Of a stretch of 33,917 bases of DNA, positions 25,147 through 33,351 are shown piece after piece (the stretch's first letter is position 1; each line of letters begins with the position of its first letter). The translations under genes and the position numbers were made by a program. Source of the DNA: Ruminococcus sp. (lineage in GTDB: Bacteria; Bacillota; Clostridia; Oscillospirales; Ruminococcaceae); contig SVNJ01000005.1 of NCBI GenBank assembly GCA_015066955.1, positions 1 through 33,917 on the forward strand. The letters run 5' to 3'. The notes beneath the pieces are model-generated. The model searched no databases. It had not been told where the DNA came from and saw nothing but the letters and a program-made list of their open reading frames with translations.

Positions 25147-26835
25147 TCACTCTGCCGAAGCTTCTTCCGTAGTTTCCTCAGTCTCAGCCGTCGCTTCTTC
25201 GGATTCATCCTCAGTTGTGCCTTCTTCTGGAGAAGCATTTTTAAGCTGTCCATACTCATCAAGAGTAAGTGCACCGCTTGAATTATAGGCACGTATGAAG
25301 TTTTCCTGTGTCATATACTTATCGGAGAATTCGCCCTCCTCATTCTGCAGATAATCGCCGTACCAGAGTCCGAAGAACGACCACACCGCATTGTCACGGA
25401 AGGAAGCGTCGATGTCGGGAACACTGCTGCATTCGCTGAGTGCGATAAGCTTGCCTGTACCGATTATTTTCTGCAATGAGGCAAACTGTTCGTAGCGGCT
25501 TCCGTAATTTTTATCCTCACCCATGTAAATATCAACAGCAGCTATATCGAAGGTGCTTTCATCAACGAGAGTGTCCTCACTCTGACCGTTCCAAATCCAG
25601 ATAAGGTTGTCAAGCTCGAAATACTCAGTCATACGTGTGTACATAAGCTGCCAGAGCCACTTATAGTCCTCCGCACCGCTTGCACCCCACCAGAACCAGT
25701 CGCCCGAACCCTCATGAAGAGGTCTCCAGAGTACGGGAATACCCTTGTTTTTAAGTGAAAGAAGCTGTCCTGCCATATTGTCTATATCAAGGATAAGACC
25801 GTAGCACTGCTCGGAAATACGTCCCTCGCCGTAAAGGCCACGAATTTCCTCCTGAGTCAGCAGAGCAATATCCTCATCTGTCACAGCGTCGCTGAGAAGG
25901 AAATCTGTTTCCTCTGCGTATACGGAGGGATTGCTTCCGGGAGATTCCCAGTGCCACATAAGTCCCACTATACCGCCTTTTCTGTGCCATTCTGCGGCTG
26001 CATCGATAGTCTTGAAGCTTTCATCAAATGAGTCATTGAAATTTTCAAGTGCGGAGAAGCGTATAACGGGGTATTTTCCCGTAGTGCGGTACACGAAATC
26101 AAGCTCCTTGTTTGTTTCGTCGGAAACATACTGTCCCGTAATTATGTACTCGCCGTAATTTTCCGTAAGGAAGCTCATAAGCTCCTTTGCTGATTCTGCG
26201 GCATTAGCGTTTGACAGCTCACCGTCGGTTTCGTAGCTTATTTCGCTGAGAGTTGTATTATTGGAAATTTTCAGAAAATCAAAGCTTATATCGCCGTCTG
26301 CGCTGAGTCTGATTTCCGACTCGCCCTTTACAAGGAAAACACCGTAAAGGGTGATAACGGTGAATGCACCGTCTGATTTTGTGTCAAAACGGCTGATTTC
26401 CGTATCGTTGAGAAAAACGGTACACTCTGCCTCAGCATCGGAAGCAATGCAGAATGAAAGGTCATAATGCTGATTGCTCGGCACTTCGATATTAAAATCC
26501 AGATAATCCGTTTCGCCGCCTGTAAATCCCGTAACATAGCCGTCGCCGCTGTAATTTTCCCTGTCAGACGATATGGAAAGACCTGAGCCAAGCTCACAAA
26601 GCTCTGCCTCATAAAGGTCACCCGTGTCCTGCTGCTCAATCGCAGGGTATGATACGGGATAATCGGGATATGACTCGACAGGCTCGGTTGTAGCCTCTGC
26701 CGAGCCTTCATCGCCTGTTGTCAGCTCGACGATAGAAATATCCTCAGTCTCACTGATTTCCGCTCTCGGAACGGAATTACAGCCTGTAAGCAGCATTGCC
26801 GCTGCTGTCAGGGATATACATTTCTTGAAATTCAT
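25147..26835 (-). CDS. GH26 beta-mannanase-like lipoprotein with CBM35-like module
   Basis: 562 aa. I chose the ATG at 26835, behind GGAGG. Lipoprotein signal with lipobox LTGC (Cys19), then an acidic Ser/Thr/Glu linker; a beta-sandwich module (about 72-195, YEAELC...DYLDFNIEVPS...FDFLKISNN) resembling CBM35; and a GH26 domain (about 210-530) with WHWESPG, the acid/base Glu375 in RPLHEGSGDWFWWG and the nucleophile Glu468 in ALSECSS. The tail is Glu/Thr/Ala-rich and low complexity. It should be anchored on the outer face of the membrane and attack mannan-type polysaccharide. It follows the GH95 gene with a 71-bp gap and shares its promoter. The dockerin seen in other enzymes is absent. Confidence 0.93.
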   Translation of the reverse strand: MNFKKCISLTAAAMLLTGCNSVPRAEISETEDISIVELTTGDEGSAEATTEPVESYPDYPVSYPAIEQQDTGDLYEAELCELGSGLSISSDRENYSGDGYVTGFTGGETDYLDFNIEVPSNQHYDLSFCIASDAEAECTVFLNDTEISRFDTKSDGAFTVITLYGVFLVKGESEIRLSADGDISFDFLKISNNTTLSEISYETDGELSNANAAESAKELMSFLTENYGEYIITGQYVSDETNKELDFVYRTTGKYPVIRFSALENFNDSFDESFKTIDAAAEWHRKGGIVGLMWHWESPGSNPSVYAEETDFLLSDAVTDEDIALLTQEEIRGLYGEGRISEQCYGLILDIDNMAGQLLSLKNKGIPVLWRPLHEGSGDWFWWGASGAEDYKWLWQLMYTRMTEYFELDNLIWIWNGQSEDTLVDESTFDIAAVDIYMGEDKNYGSRYEQFASLQKIIGTGKLIALSECSSVPDIDASFRDNAVWSFFGLWYGDYLQNEEGEFSDKYMTQENFIRAYNSSGALTLDEYGQLKNASPEEGTTEDESEEATAETEETTEEASAE

Positions 26836-26881
26836 AAATTCCTCCTGTATAATAAGGTGCACATTGTGCCTTAAGCTGTAT

Positions 26882-26898
26882 CGCACAGAGCCTGTGCG
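26882..26898 (-). other. Intercistronic hairpin between the GH95 and GH26 genes
   Basis: CGCACAG/CTGTGCG with a 3-nt loop, in the 71-bp gap. Without a T-run it is more likely an RNA processing or stability element than a terminator. Confidence 0.4.
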
Positions 26899-26906
26899 GA
26901 ATTGTC

Positions 26907-29225
26907 TCAAGCCTTAACGGTATAGGTGCTTCCGGGAGTTGTGCTGAAAATGATTACACCGTTTTCAATACGTGAGCCTACTGTTTCGCCGTCGCAGACT
27001 ATGCTTACAACGCAGTTTGCTCTTACACGGCATTCTCCGCCGTTATCCGAAGTTATTTCTGCGGATTTAAGCTTTCCGTCAGCCCACTCAATATCAACTC
27101 CGAAGCCGCCCTTTGCACGAAGTCCCTTTACATAGCCCTCAGACCATGCTTCGGGAAGTGCGGGCAGAAGATTGATTTCTCCGCAGCAGCTCTGGAGAAG
27201 AGCCTCAGTAATTGCCGCTGTACCGCCGAAATTACCGTCAATCTGGAACGGCGGATGTGAATCAAGCATATTGGGGTTGGTGGAATGTGCAAGAAGCTTT
27301 TTGATGTTCTCGTATACCATGCGGTTATCGTAAAGACGTGCCCACATATTTGCAATCCACGCACAGCTCCAGCCTGTATGCCCGCCTCCGTGAATAAGTC
27401 TGCGGATAAGTGTTGCTCTTGCCGCATCAGCAAGCTTCGGGGTTTTATTCGGAGTAATAAGGTCGGCAGGATGAAGTGCAAAAAGCTGAGAAATATGACG
27501 GTGACCGATTTCAACCTCGTCGTAGTCCTCCGCCCACTCCTGAATCTGACCGTACTTGCCGATTTCAGGCTGAGGAAGCTTTTCAAGCTGAGCCTTAAGC
27601 TTTTTCGCAAGACTGTGGTCTGTATCAAGAATTTCCGTGCACTTAATAACGGCATTGTAGAGCACTGTGATAATCTGTGAATCCATTGAGGGACCCATGC
27701 AGAGGCAGCCCTTGACGCCCTTGTCGGTAAGATATGTATTTTCGGGTGAAACGGAAGGACATGTTACAAGCTGTCCGTTTTCGTTTTCAATAAGGTATTC
27801 CGTAAAGAATTCCGCCGCCTCTCTGAGGATATGGTACTTCTCTTCAAGGAATTCCCTGTCAAGAGTATATTCGTAATGCTCAAAAATGTGGAGCGCAAGC
27901 CACGCACCGCCCATAGGCCATATCGTAGCAGGCATCCATAAATCCTGAGGAGCTGTATCACCCCATATATCGGTATTGTGGTGGCATACAAAGCCCTTGT
28001 TTATGCCGTACATTTCCTTTGCGGTAATTCTTCCGTTTTCGCATACCCTTTCAAGCAGGTCAAAAAGCGGAAGGTGACACTCGGAAAGATTGCAGCTTTC
28101 GGCACACCAGTAATTCATCTCGGTATTGATATTAACGGTAAATCTGCTTCCCCATGCAGGCCACATATCCTGATTCCAAATACCCTGAAGATTCATAGGC
28201 TGAGTGCCCGGACGGCTTGCGGAAATCATGAGGTAGCGTCCGTAGTTGAAATAAAGCTCGATAAGCTTGTTGTCGTGGATATTTCTCACACATTCCTTAT
28301 CATCAAGCTCATTTCCCCTCAGACGTGCAATTCGCTCATCTGTAGGCATATCCGTAAGATTCGCTTCACTGTTGTCATTGAGATTAAGCTCAACTCTTTC
28401 AAAAAGCTCTCTGTAGTCGCTTGCATGACGATAGTAAAGCTCATCGTATTCGCACTGTAGTGCCATTTCAGCGTCAACCTCTGCCGATTCCTCGTAGCAC
28501 TCACTGTAGAAGCTTGTGCGTACGGAAAGCACTATCATAACCTCATCTGCATTTTTCACGGAAAGCTTTCCTCCGAGAGTACGAAGCTCGCCGCCTGATG
28601 TCTTTGCACCGACAGCCGCCGCAAAGAATATACCGTCCTTTGAGCCTGTGCCGCCTGTATAAAGGAGCATATTTTCTCCGCAGGGACGGTTATCGTCATA
28701 GTAGTCATCACGTCCGTCAATACCGCAGGAAAGGGATATGCTTCCGGGCTGTGAGGCTGAGATGTGTATAACCATAACCTCATCGGGAGCGGACACGAAA
28801 ACCTCTCTTGTGTATGTAGTTTCTCCGACAGTAAACTGTACTGTTGTCACTGCATCGGAAAGGTCAAGCACACGGGAATAATCCTTAGCCTTGCCGTCAA
28901 GCTCCATACTGATTGAAAGCTCGCCAAGAGGCATATAATGACGCATATTAGGAGTTACACCCTGAAGCTTCTCAAAAGCAATCTTTTCAGCTTCGGGAAT
29001 ACGTCCTTCTGCAAGAAGTGCACGCACCTGTGCAAGACCTTCCTTAGCATCGGGATTCACACGGTGACGCAGTCCGCCCGACCATACAGAGTCCTCGTTG
29101 AGCTTGATTACCTCGTTTGCAGTGCCGCCGAAAACCATTCCGCCGATTCTGCCGTTTCCTACGGGAAGAGCCTCGTCAAAGCTTTCCGCAGGCTTTATAT
29201 ATCTTAAAATTGTTTCGGTTTCCAT
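26907..29225 (-). CDS. GH95 family glycosidase (alpha-L-fucosidase type)
   Basis: 772 aa, the full family length. N-terminal beta domain with [16 protein letters not shown] and NEDSVWSG; the (alpha/alpha)6 barrel with [20 protein letters not shown] and NTEMNYW (containing the catalytic Asn/Asp region); later [18 protein letters not shown] and the C-terminal beta domain. GH95 enzymes remove alpha-1,2-L-fucose, and some alpha-L-galactose, by inversion. There is no signal peptide, so it is probably cytoplasmic and acts on imported oligosaccharides. The start has AAAGGAG 9 nt upstream. It is first in an operon with the GH26 lipoprotein, suggesting use of a fucosylated or galactosylated mannan-type or xyloglucan-type glycan; that link is inference. 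Confidence 0.94.
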   Translation of the reverse strand: METETILRYIKPAESFDEALPVGNGRIGGMVFGGTANEVIKLNEDSVWSGGLRHRVNPDAKEGLAQVRALLAEGRIPEAEKIAFEKLQGVTPNMRHYMPLGELSISMELDGKAKDYSRVLDLSDAVTTVQFTVGETTYTREVFVSAPDEVMVIHISASQPGSISLSCGIDGRDDYYDDNRPCGENMLLYTGGTGSKDGIFFAAAVGAKTSGGELRTLGGKLSVKNADEVMIVLSVRTSFYSECYEESAEVDAEMALQCEYDELYYRHASDYRELFERVELNLNDNSEANLTDMPTDERIARLRGNELDDKECVRNIHDNKLIELYFNYGRYLMISASRPGTQPMNLQGIWNQDMWPAWGSRFTVNINTEMNYWCAESCNLSECHLPLFDLLERVCENGRITAKEMYGINKGFVCHHNTDIWGDTAPQDLWMPATIWPMGGAWLALHIFEHYEYTLDREFLEEKYHILREAAEFFTEYLIENENGQLVTCPSVSPENTYLTDKGVKGCLCMGPSMDSQIITVLYNAVIKCTEILDTDHSLAKKLKAQLEKLPQPEIGKYGQIQEWAEDYDEVEIGHRHISQLFALHPADLITPNKTPKLADAARATLIRRLIHGGGHTGWSCAWIANMWARLYDNRMVYENIKKLLAHSTNPNMLDSHPPFQIDGNFGGTAAITEALLQSCCGEINLLPALPEAWSEGYVKGLRAKGGFGVDIEWADGKLKSAEITSDNGGECRVRANCVVSIVCDGETVGSRIENGVIIFSTTPGSTYTVKA

Positions 29226-29269
29226 ATCAATAATCTCCTTTCGGGGATTTGGCTTATTTGTTTCTTTAC

Positions 29270-29298
29270 ATTATAACACATATTTTCGGCGTTTGCAA
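29270..29298 (-). promoter_or_regulatory. Sigma-A-type promoter of the GH95-GH26 operon
   Basis: On the - strand, TTGCAA (29298-29293), a 17-bp spacer, TATAAT (29275-29270), 44 bp before the ATG. The -35 matches at 4 of 6 positions. Confidence 0.7.
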
Positions 29299-29348
29299 AT
29301 TTCCCGTGTATTTCCCTGAATTTTCTGAAACAAATTATAAAAATCCGC

Positions 29349-29377
29349 TTGACAAAGGGACGAAAGTGTGTTAATAT
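29349..29377 (+). promoter_or_regulatory. Sigma-A-type promoter of the threonine T-box transcript
   Basis: TTGACA, a 17-bp spacer, TAATAT, immediately upstream of the T-box leader. It is divergent from the GH95 promoter about 50 bp away. Confidence 0.85.
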
Positions 29378-29383
29378 GAACAA

Positions 29384-29625
29384 TAGAATATCCTTAAAAC
29401 GTTGATGAGGAAGGCTTTTCCGCTTGCTTTTTTCAGAGAGCAGCCGTTCGGTGCGAGGCTGCAACAGCATGGAATATACAGCACACCGCCTCTGAGTATG
29501 CCCAATACGCATCGGGTGCTCCCGTTACAGAGCCAATGAGATACGGAGTATTTTCCGTGTGAATCAGGGTGGAACCACGATTTTTGTCGTCCCTTGAGCC
29601 GCTTTGCGGTTTGAGGGATTTTTTG
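29384..29625 (+). ncRNA. T-box leader, threonine specific
   Basis: It contains the stem I start GATGAGGAAGG, the AGAGAGC distal motif, a specifier codon ACC (Thr) followed by G at 29485-29487 ahead of CTCTGAGTATG, the antiterminator AGGGTGGAACCACG at 29566-29579, and a terminator at 29590-29625 (TCCCTTGAGCCGC/GCGGTTTGAGGGA with TTTTTT). Uncharged tRNA-Thr should allow read-through. The first gene behind it is not thrS but a RAYT transposase, with thrS about 650 bp further on. Confidence 0.94.
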
Positions 29626-29641
29626 TTTATGAGGGTATCTT

Positions 29642-30199
29642 ATGGAACGCATAACACGTAAGAAGCTGCGTCTTGAAAATTATGATTACAGCCGTAATGG
29701 TGCTTATTTCGTAACGGTTTGTACGATAAATAAAATGTGCTTATTCTGGGAGCCTCAGAATAAATATCAACCGATTGAATCAGATTCATCTGCTGTAGGG
29801 GCGGTCATCGGCCGCCCGAACCGAAAAATTCATCTTTCCGAATATGGAAGATATGTCAAGGAAGCCCTTAACAATATACACACGTATTATCCAACGGTAC
29901 ATGTTGACAAATACGTTATAATGCCCAATCATATTCATATTATTCTGCGAATTGATAAAGATTTTCAAAATGCAAATGAACAATATGACGGGCGGCCGAT
30001 GACCGCCCCTACAATTTCGTGGGTCATTAATCATATGAAGGGATATGTATCCAAACAAATCGGATTTTCCCTTTGGCAGCGTTCATTCAACGACCACATA
30101 ATCCGAAATCAAGCCGAATATGCCGCATATTGGCAGTACATTGAAAACAACCCCATTAATTGGGAAAACGATGAACTGTTCAGCAATGAAAAACTGTAG
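29642..30199 (+). CDS. REP-associated tyrosine transposase (RAYT, IS200-like Y1 family)
   Basis: 185 aa, an intact single-domain Y1 HUH nuclease. The N-terminal RLENYDYSRNGAYFVTVCT, the metal-binding HUH motif PNHIHII (His97, His99), a candidate catalytic Tyr135 in KGYVSKQ, and the C-terminal FNDHIIRNQAEYAAYWQYIENNP are all typical. RAYTs are single-copy domesticated relatives of IS200/IS605 transposases that act on REP hairpins. There are no IS ends around it. It lies between the Thr T-box and thrS, so it is expected on the same transcript. REP-like units lie inside the frame (residues about 51-59 and 116-124), and a third provides the TAG stop. Confidence 0.93.
   Translation: MERITRKKLRLENYDYSRNGAYFVTVCTINKMCLFWEPQNKYQPIESDSSAVGAVIGRPNRKIHLSEYGRYVKEALNNIHTYYPTVHVDKYVIMPNHIHIILRIDKDFQNANEQYDGRPMTAPTISWVINHMKGYVSKQIGFSLWQRSFNDHIIRNQAEYAAYWQYIENNPINWENDELFSNEKL
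29794..29818 (+). repeat. REP-like unit inside the RAYT gene (+ orientation)
   Basis: 25 bp, starting TGTAGGGGCGGTC and ending GGCCGCCCG, with internal stem GGGCGG/CCGCCC. It encodes AVGAVIGRP of the RAYT. It is the exact reverse complement of 29989-30013. Confidence 0.85.
29989..30013 (-). repeat. REP-like unit inside the RAYT gene (- orientation)
   Basis: 25 bp, a perfect inverted copy of 29794-29818 with 170 bp between the two, heads outward. It encodes DGRPMTAPT of the RAYT. Confidence 0.85.
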
Positions 30200-30219
30200 G
30201 GGCGGTCATCAGCCACCCA
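30195..30219 (+). repeat. REP-like unit over the RAYT stop codon
   Basis: 25 bp matching 29794-29818 at 22 positions (TGTAGGGGCGGTCATC, then AGCCACCCA). The TAG at its third to fifth bases is the stop codon of the RAYT gene. Confidence 0.8.
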
Positions 30220-30274
30220 CCTGCAAAACACAAATCATTAATAAATAATAACATCACATAAAGGAGTAATAACT

Positions 30275-32221
30275 ATGATTAAACTTACACTCAAAGACGG
30301 AAGCATTCGTGAAATCGAATCAGCAATGCCCGCTTCCGAAATCATCAAGGGCATCGGTATGGGACTTTACAAGGCTTCATGCTGCGTAAAGCTCAACGGC
30401 GAGGTCAAGGACCTCCGTACAGTTGTTGACAGCGACTGCGAATTCGAGGTATGCACCTTCGACAGTATCGACGGTAAGAAAACCTTCTGGCACACAGCTT
30501 CACATATTCTTGCACAGGCTGTAAAGAGACTCTACCCCAATGCTAAGCTTGCAATCGGTCCTGCTATCGATAACGGCTTCTACTATGACTTCGACCTTGA
30601 AAAGCCCTTCACTCCCGAAGAGCTTGAAAAAATCGAAGCTGAAATGAAGAAAATCGTCAAGGAGGGTCTCCCCCTTGAGCAGTTTGAGCTTTCTCCTCAG
30701 GAGGCTATTGCTAAGCTTAAGGAAATGGATGAGCCCTACAAGGTTGAGCTTTGTGAGGAGCACGCTGACAAGGGCGAGCCTATCTCATTCTACAAGCAGG
30801 GCGAATTTGTTGACCTTTGTGCAGGTCCTCACCTCATGACAACAGCTCCCGTAAAGGCATTCAAGCTTCTTTCATGTACAGGTGCTTACTGGAGAGGCTC
30901 GGAAAAGAACAAGATGCTTTCAAGAGTATACGCAACAGCTTACCCTAAGGCAGCTGACCTTGACGCTGACCTCAAGCAGCGTGAGGAAGCTAAGATGCGT
31001 GACCACAACAAGCTCGGTCGTGAGCTTGAGCTTTTCACAACAGTTGACTGTATCGGTCAGGGACTTCCTGTACTTCTTCCTAAGGGCGCAAGAGTTGTAC
31101 AGCTTCTCCAGCGCTGGATTGAGGACGAGGAGCAGAAGAGAGGCTATCTCCTTACAAAGACACCTCTTATGGCCAAGTCTGACCTTTATAAAATTTCAGG
31201 CCACTGGGACCACTACCTTGACGGTATGTTCGTTCTCGGCGACCCCACAGATGAAACTAAGGAATGCTTTGCACTCCGTCCTATGACATGTCCCTTCCAG
31301 TATCAGGTATTCCTCAACAGACAGCGTTCATACCGTGACCTTCCTATGAGACTCGGCGAGACCTCAACACTTTTCCGTAACGAAGACAGCGGCGAGATGC
31401 ACGGTCTTATCCGTGTACGTCAGTTCACAATCTCCGAAGGACACCTTATTCTCCGTCCCGAACAGCTTGAAGAAGAATTCAAGGGCTGTCTCGAGCTTGC
31501 AAAGTATGTTCTTGATACTGTAGGTATGCTTGAGGACTGTACCTTCCGCTTCTCACAGTGGGATCCTGCTAACCCGAAGAATAAGTATGAGGGTACTGCT
31601 GAACAGTGGGAGACTGCACAGGCAGCTATGGCAAAGATTCTTGACAATCTCGGAGTTGAATACGAGGTTGGTATCGATGAGGCTGCATTCTACGGTCCTA
31701 AGCTTGATATTCAGTATAAGAATGTTTACGGCAAGGAAGATACTATCGTAACTATTCAGATCGATATGCTTCTTGCTGAAAAATTCGGCATGGAGTACGT
31801 TGACGTTGACGGTTCAAAGAAGCGTCCTTACATCATTCACAGAACTTCACTCGGCTGCTACGAGAGAACACTTGCTTATCTTATTGAAAAGTATGCAGGC
31901 GCATTCCCGCTCTGGCTTGCTCCCGAACAGGTTCGTATCGTCCCTGTTGCTGACCGTCACCTTGAATACTGCAACAGCGTTCTTGCTAAGCTTGAAGCTG
32001 CAGGAATCCGTGCGACAATCGACGACAGAGCTGAAAAGGTAGGCTGGAAGATTCGCTCCGCTACAATGGATAAGCTTCCGATCATGCTTACAGTAGGCGA
32101 TAAGGAGGTTGAAGAGCAGACTGTTTCTGTACGTTCAAGACGTGAGGGCGATTTAGGCTCAATGTCTCAGGCTGACCTGCTTGTCAAGCTTATTGATGAT
32201 ATTGCCAAGAAGGTAAGATAA
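30275..32221 (+). CDS. thrS: Threonyl-tRNA synthetase
   Basis: 648 aa, the standard bacterial length. N-terminal TGS domain (about 1-62), editing domain with HTASHILAQAVKRLYP (HxxxH) and later EFVDLCAGPHL (about 63-240), class II catalytic core with GETSTLFRNEDSGEMHGLIRVRQF (motif 2) and HRTSLGCYERTLAYLI (motif 3), and the C-terminal anticodon domain (PEQVRIVPVADRH onward). It charges tRNA-Thr and clears Ser-tRNA-Thr. The start follows AAAGGAG. Control is by the Thr T-box more than 600 bp upstream, across the RAYT gene. Its stop overlaps the next ATG (TAATG). Highly biased codon use. Confidence 0.97.
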   Translation: MIKLTLKDGSIREIESAMPASEIIKGIGMGLYKASCCVKLNGEVKDLRTVVDSDCEFEVCTFDSIDGKKTFWHTASHILAQAVKRLYPNAKLAIGPAIDNGFYYDFDLEKPFTPEELEKIEAEMKKIVKEGLPLEQFELSPQEAIAKLKEMDEPYKVELCEEHADKGEPISFYKQGEFVDLCAGPHLMTTAPVKAFKLLSCTGAYWRGSEKNKMLSRVYATAYPKAADLDADLKQREEAKMRDHNKLGRELELFTTVDCIGQGLPVLLPKGARVVQLLQRWIEDEEQKRGYLLTKTPLMAKSDLYKISGHWDHYLDGMFVLGDPTDETKECFALRPMTCPFQYQVFLNRQRSYRDLPMRLGETSTLFRNEDSGEMHGLIRVRQFTISEGHLILRPEQLEEEFKGCLELAKYVLDTVGMLEDCTFRFSQWDPANPKNKYEGTAEQWETAQAAMAKILDNLGVEYEVGIDEAAFYGPKLDIQYKNVYGKEDTIVTIQIDMLLAEKFGMEYVDVDGSKKRPYIIHRTSLGCYERTLAYLIEKYAGAFPLWLAPEQVRIVPVADRHLEYCNSVLAKLEAAGIRATIDDRAEKVGWKIRSATMDKLPIMLTVGDKEVEEQTVSVRSRREGDLGSMSQADLLVKLIDDIAKKVR

Positions 32222-32796
32222 TGTATCTGTCAAAGAATAAGCTTTTATTCTCTCAGCTTGTATCGTGGATTACTGTTTTGTGGACAGCTTTCGGAATTTT
32301 TCTCGGAATCGTTGGAATAGGACTTTGTATCTCGGCAATGAACGGCAACTATAACGTTATAGAAGAAGATGAAATAGAAAGTCACTTTGCAGTGTATATT
32401 GCTTTCATCATTGTTCCGGGAGCTTTTCTGATATGGGCTGTAAGGAATCTTAAGCTTGCAGGAAAGGCTAACAAATTCAACAGTATGTTTGAAAGCGACC
32501 CTGACGGAGTAATATCGGCCGAAAGAGCTTCACGTCTTTTCGGCAAAAACGTATATGAGCTGACTGATCTGTTTGACAAGCTTGTGAAAAAAGGCTATCT
32601 TATAAACTGTTCGCTTCAGAATCCCGATAATCCTGTATTTGTGCTCAATAACGGTGCGGAAACGGTTGAGGAGCGTTATGATATTATTCACTGTCCCAAC
32701 TGCGGTGCACCAAATTCCGTAAAATACGGCTTTATAGAGCAATGTCAGTACTGCGGCTCAAAGGTGAATATGTCTGTAAAAAAGAATATACGCTAA
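32221..32796 (+). CDS. Membrane protein with winged-helix-like and zinc-ribbon domains
   Basis: 191 aa, not assigned to a named family. Two transmembrane helices (about residues 12-38 and 56-78: LVSWITVLWTAFGIFLGIVG; VYIAFIIVPGAFLIWAV) are followed by a cytoplasmic region that looks like a winged helix (GVISAERASRLFGKNVYELTDLFDKLVKKGYL) and a C-terminal zinc ribbon, CPNCGAPN...CQYCGSKV (CX2C...CX2C). The ATG overlaps the thrS stop by 1 bp, so it is translated with thrS and falls under the Thr T-box. This combination suggests a membrane-anchored sensor or assembly factor, but function is unknown. Followed by a strong terminator. Confidence 0.87.
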   Translation: MYLSKNKLLFSQLVSWITVLWTAFGIFLGIVGIGLCISAMNGNYNVIEEDEIESHFAVYIAFIIVPGAFLIWAVRNLKLAGKANKFNSMFESDPDGVISAERASRLFGKNVYELTDLFDKLVKKGYLINCSLQNPDNPVFVLNNGAETVEERYDIIHCPNCGAPNSVKYGFIEQCQYCGSKVNMSVKKNIR

Positions 32797-32799
32797 AAT

Positions 32800-32838
32800 A
32801 AAATCCTGAGAAGATCTGGTTCTTCTCAGGATTTTTTC
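32800..32838. terminator. Bidirectional terminator between convergent genes
   Basis: A 15-bp perfect stem AAAATCCTGAGAAGA/TCTTCTCAGGATTTT with T-runs on both strands. It serves the thrS operon and the P-loop protein gene. Confidence 0.92.
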
Positions 32839-32848
32839 AATTATATTT

Positions 32849-33337
32849 TCAGTCACGCTTGAAAGCATGCCACACATCAATTTCCTTTTTCTCAGGCACC
32901 TCAAAAAGCGAATTCACCTTGTTGAAAAGTCCCTCATCCACGTAATAATCCAACGAAAGACCGTCCCTGATTCTTTTGTTTCTCTCAATGAAATTAACTG
33001 TCCAGTCTTCATCGTTAATGTCGATATAGTGCCACTCACAGCCGATATTATGCGACCTGTAGTACTCCGTAACAGCAAGCCTGTCGCTTTTCCTCCAGAA
33101 TCCCCAGTCAAGGATAACATTGCACCCTGCACCGACGATTTCCACAGCCTTTTTATGCAGGTAACGGTGAATACTGTCGGCGATTTCATCATGACGTTCA
33201 TCGTTGTTGTGGCTGAAAAGGTCATTCATAACCTCGTCGCTTGAAAGTATGACCGCATTATACTGTTTTTTCAGCTTTTCACAATAGTAAGACTTTCCGC
33301 AGCATATTTTTCCGCATACAGCTATAATTCTGCTCAT
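32849..33337 (-). CDS. P-loop NTPase, AAA_33/zeta-toxin-like kinase fold
   Basis: 162 aa. I chose the ATG at 33337, behind GGAGGTG (RRM-MSRIIAV). Walker A is VCGKICCGKSYY (GxxxxGKS), followed by SSDEVMNDLF and a lid-like Arg region (IERNKRIRDGLS). This is the small-molecule kinase fold used by zeta-toxins, chloramphenicol phosphotransferase and nucleoside kinases. No antitoxin gene is adjacent, so a toxin role is not supported; a housekeeping or antibiotic-modifying kinase is as likely. It lies directly downstream of a GDPD gene (15 bp), so they may be co-transcribed. Substrate unknown. Confidence 0.85.
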   Translation of the reverse strand: MSRIIAVCGKICCGKSYYCEKLKKQYNAVILSSDEVMNDLFSHNNDERHDEIADSIHRYLHKKAVEIVGAGCNVILDWGFWRKSDRLAVTEYYRSHNIGCEWHYIDINDEDWTVNFIERNKRIRDGLSLDYYVDEGLFNKVNSLFEVPEKKEIDVWHAFKRD

Positions 33338-33351
33338 ACGTCTCACCTCCG

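Noticed and set aside
29371-29652. 93-aa - strand ORF across the threonine region
   Set aside because: It runs antisense to a convincing T-box leader and has no family features.
29642-30199. Intact IS200/IS605 insertion sequence
   Set aside because: The protein has RAYT features and is flanked by REP-type units, with no TnpB gene and no IS ends of the usual form.
32849-33337. Zeta-toxin of a toxin-antitoxin pair
   Set aside because: Only the P-loop kinase fold is seen; no small antitoxin gene lies next to it and the upstream gene is a GDPD.
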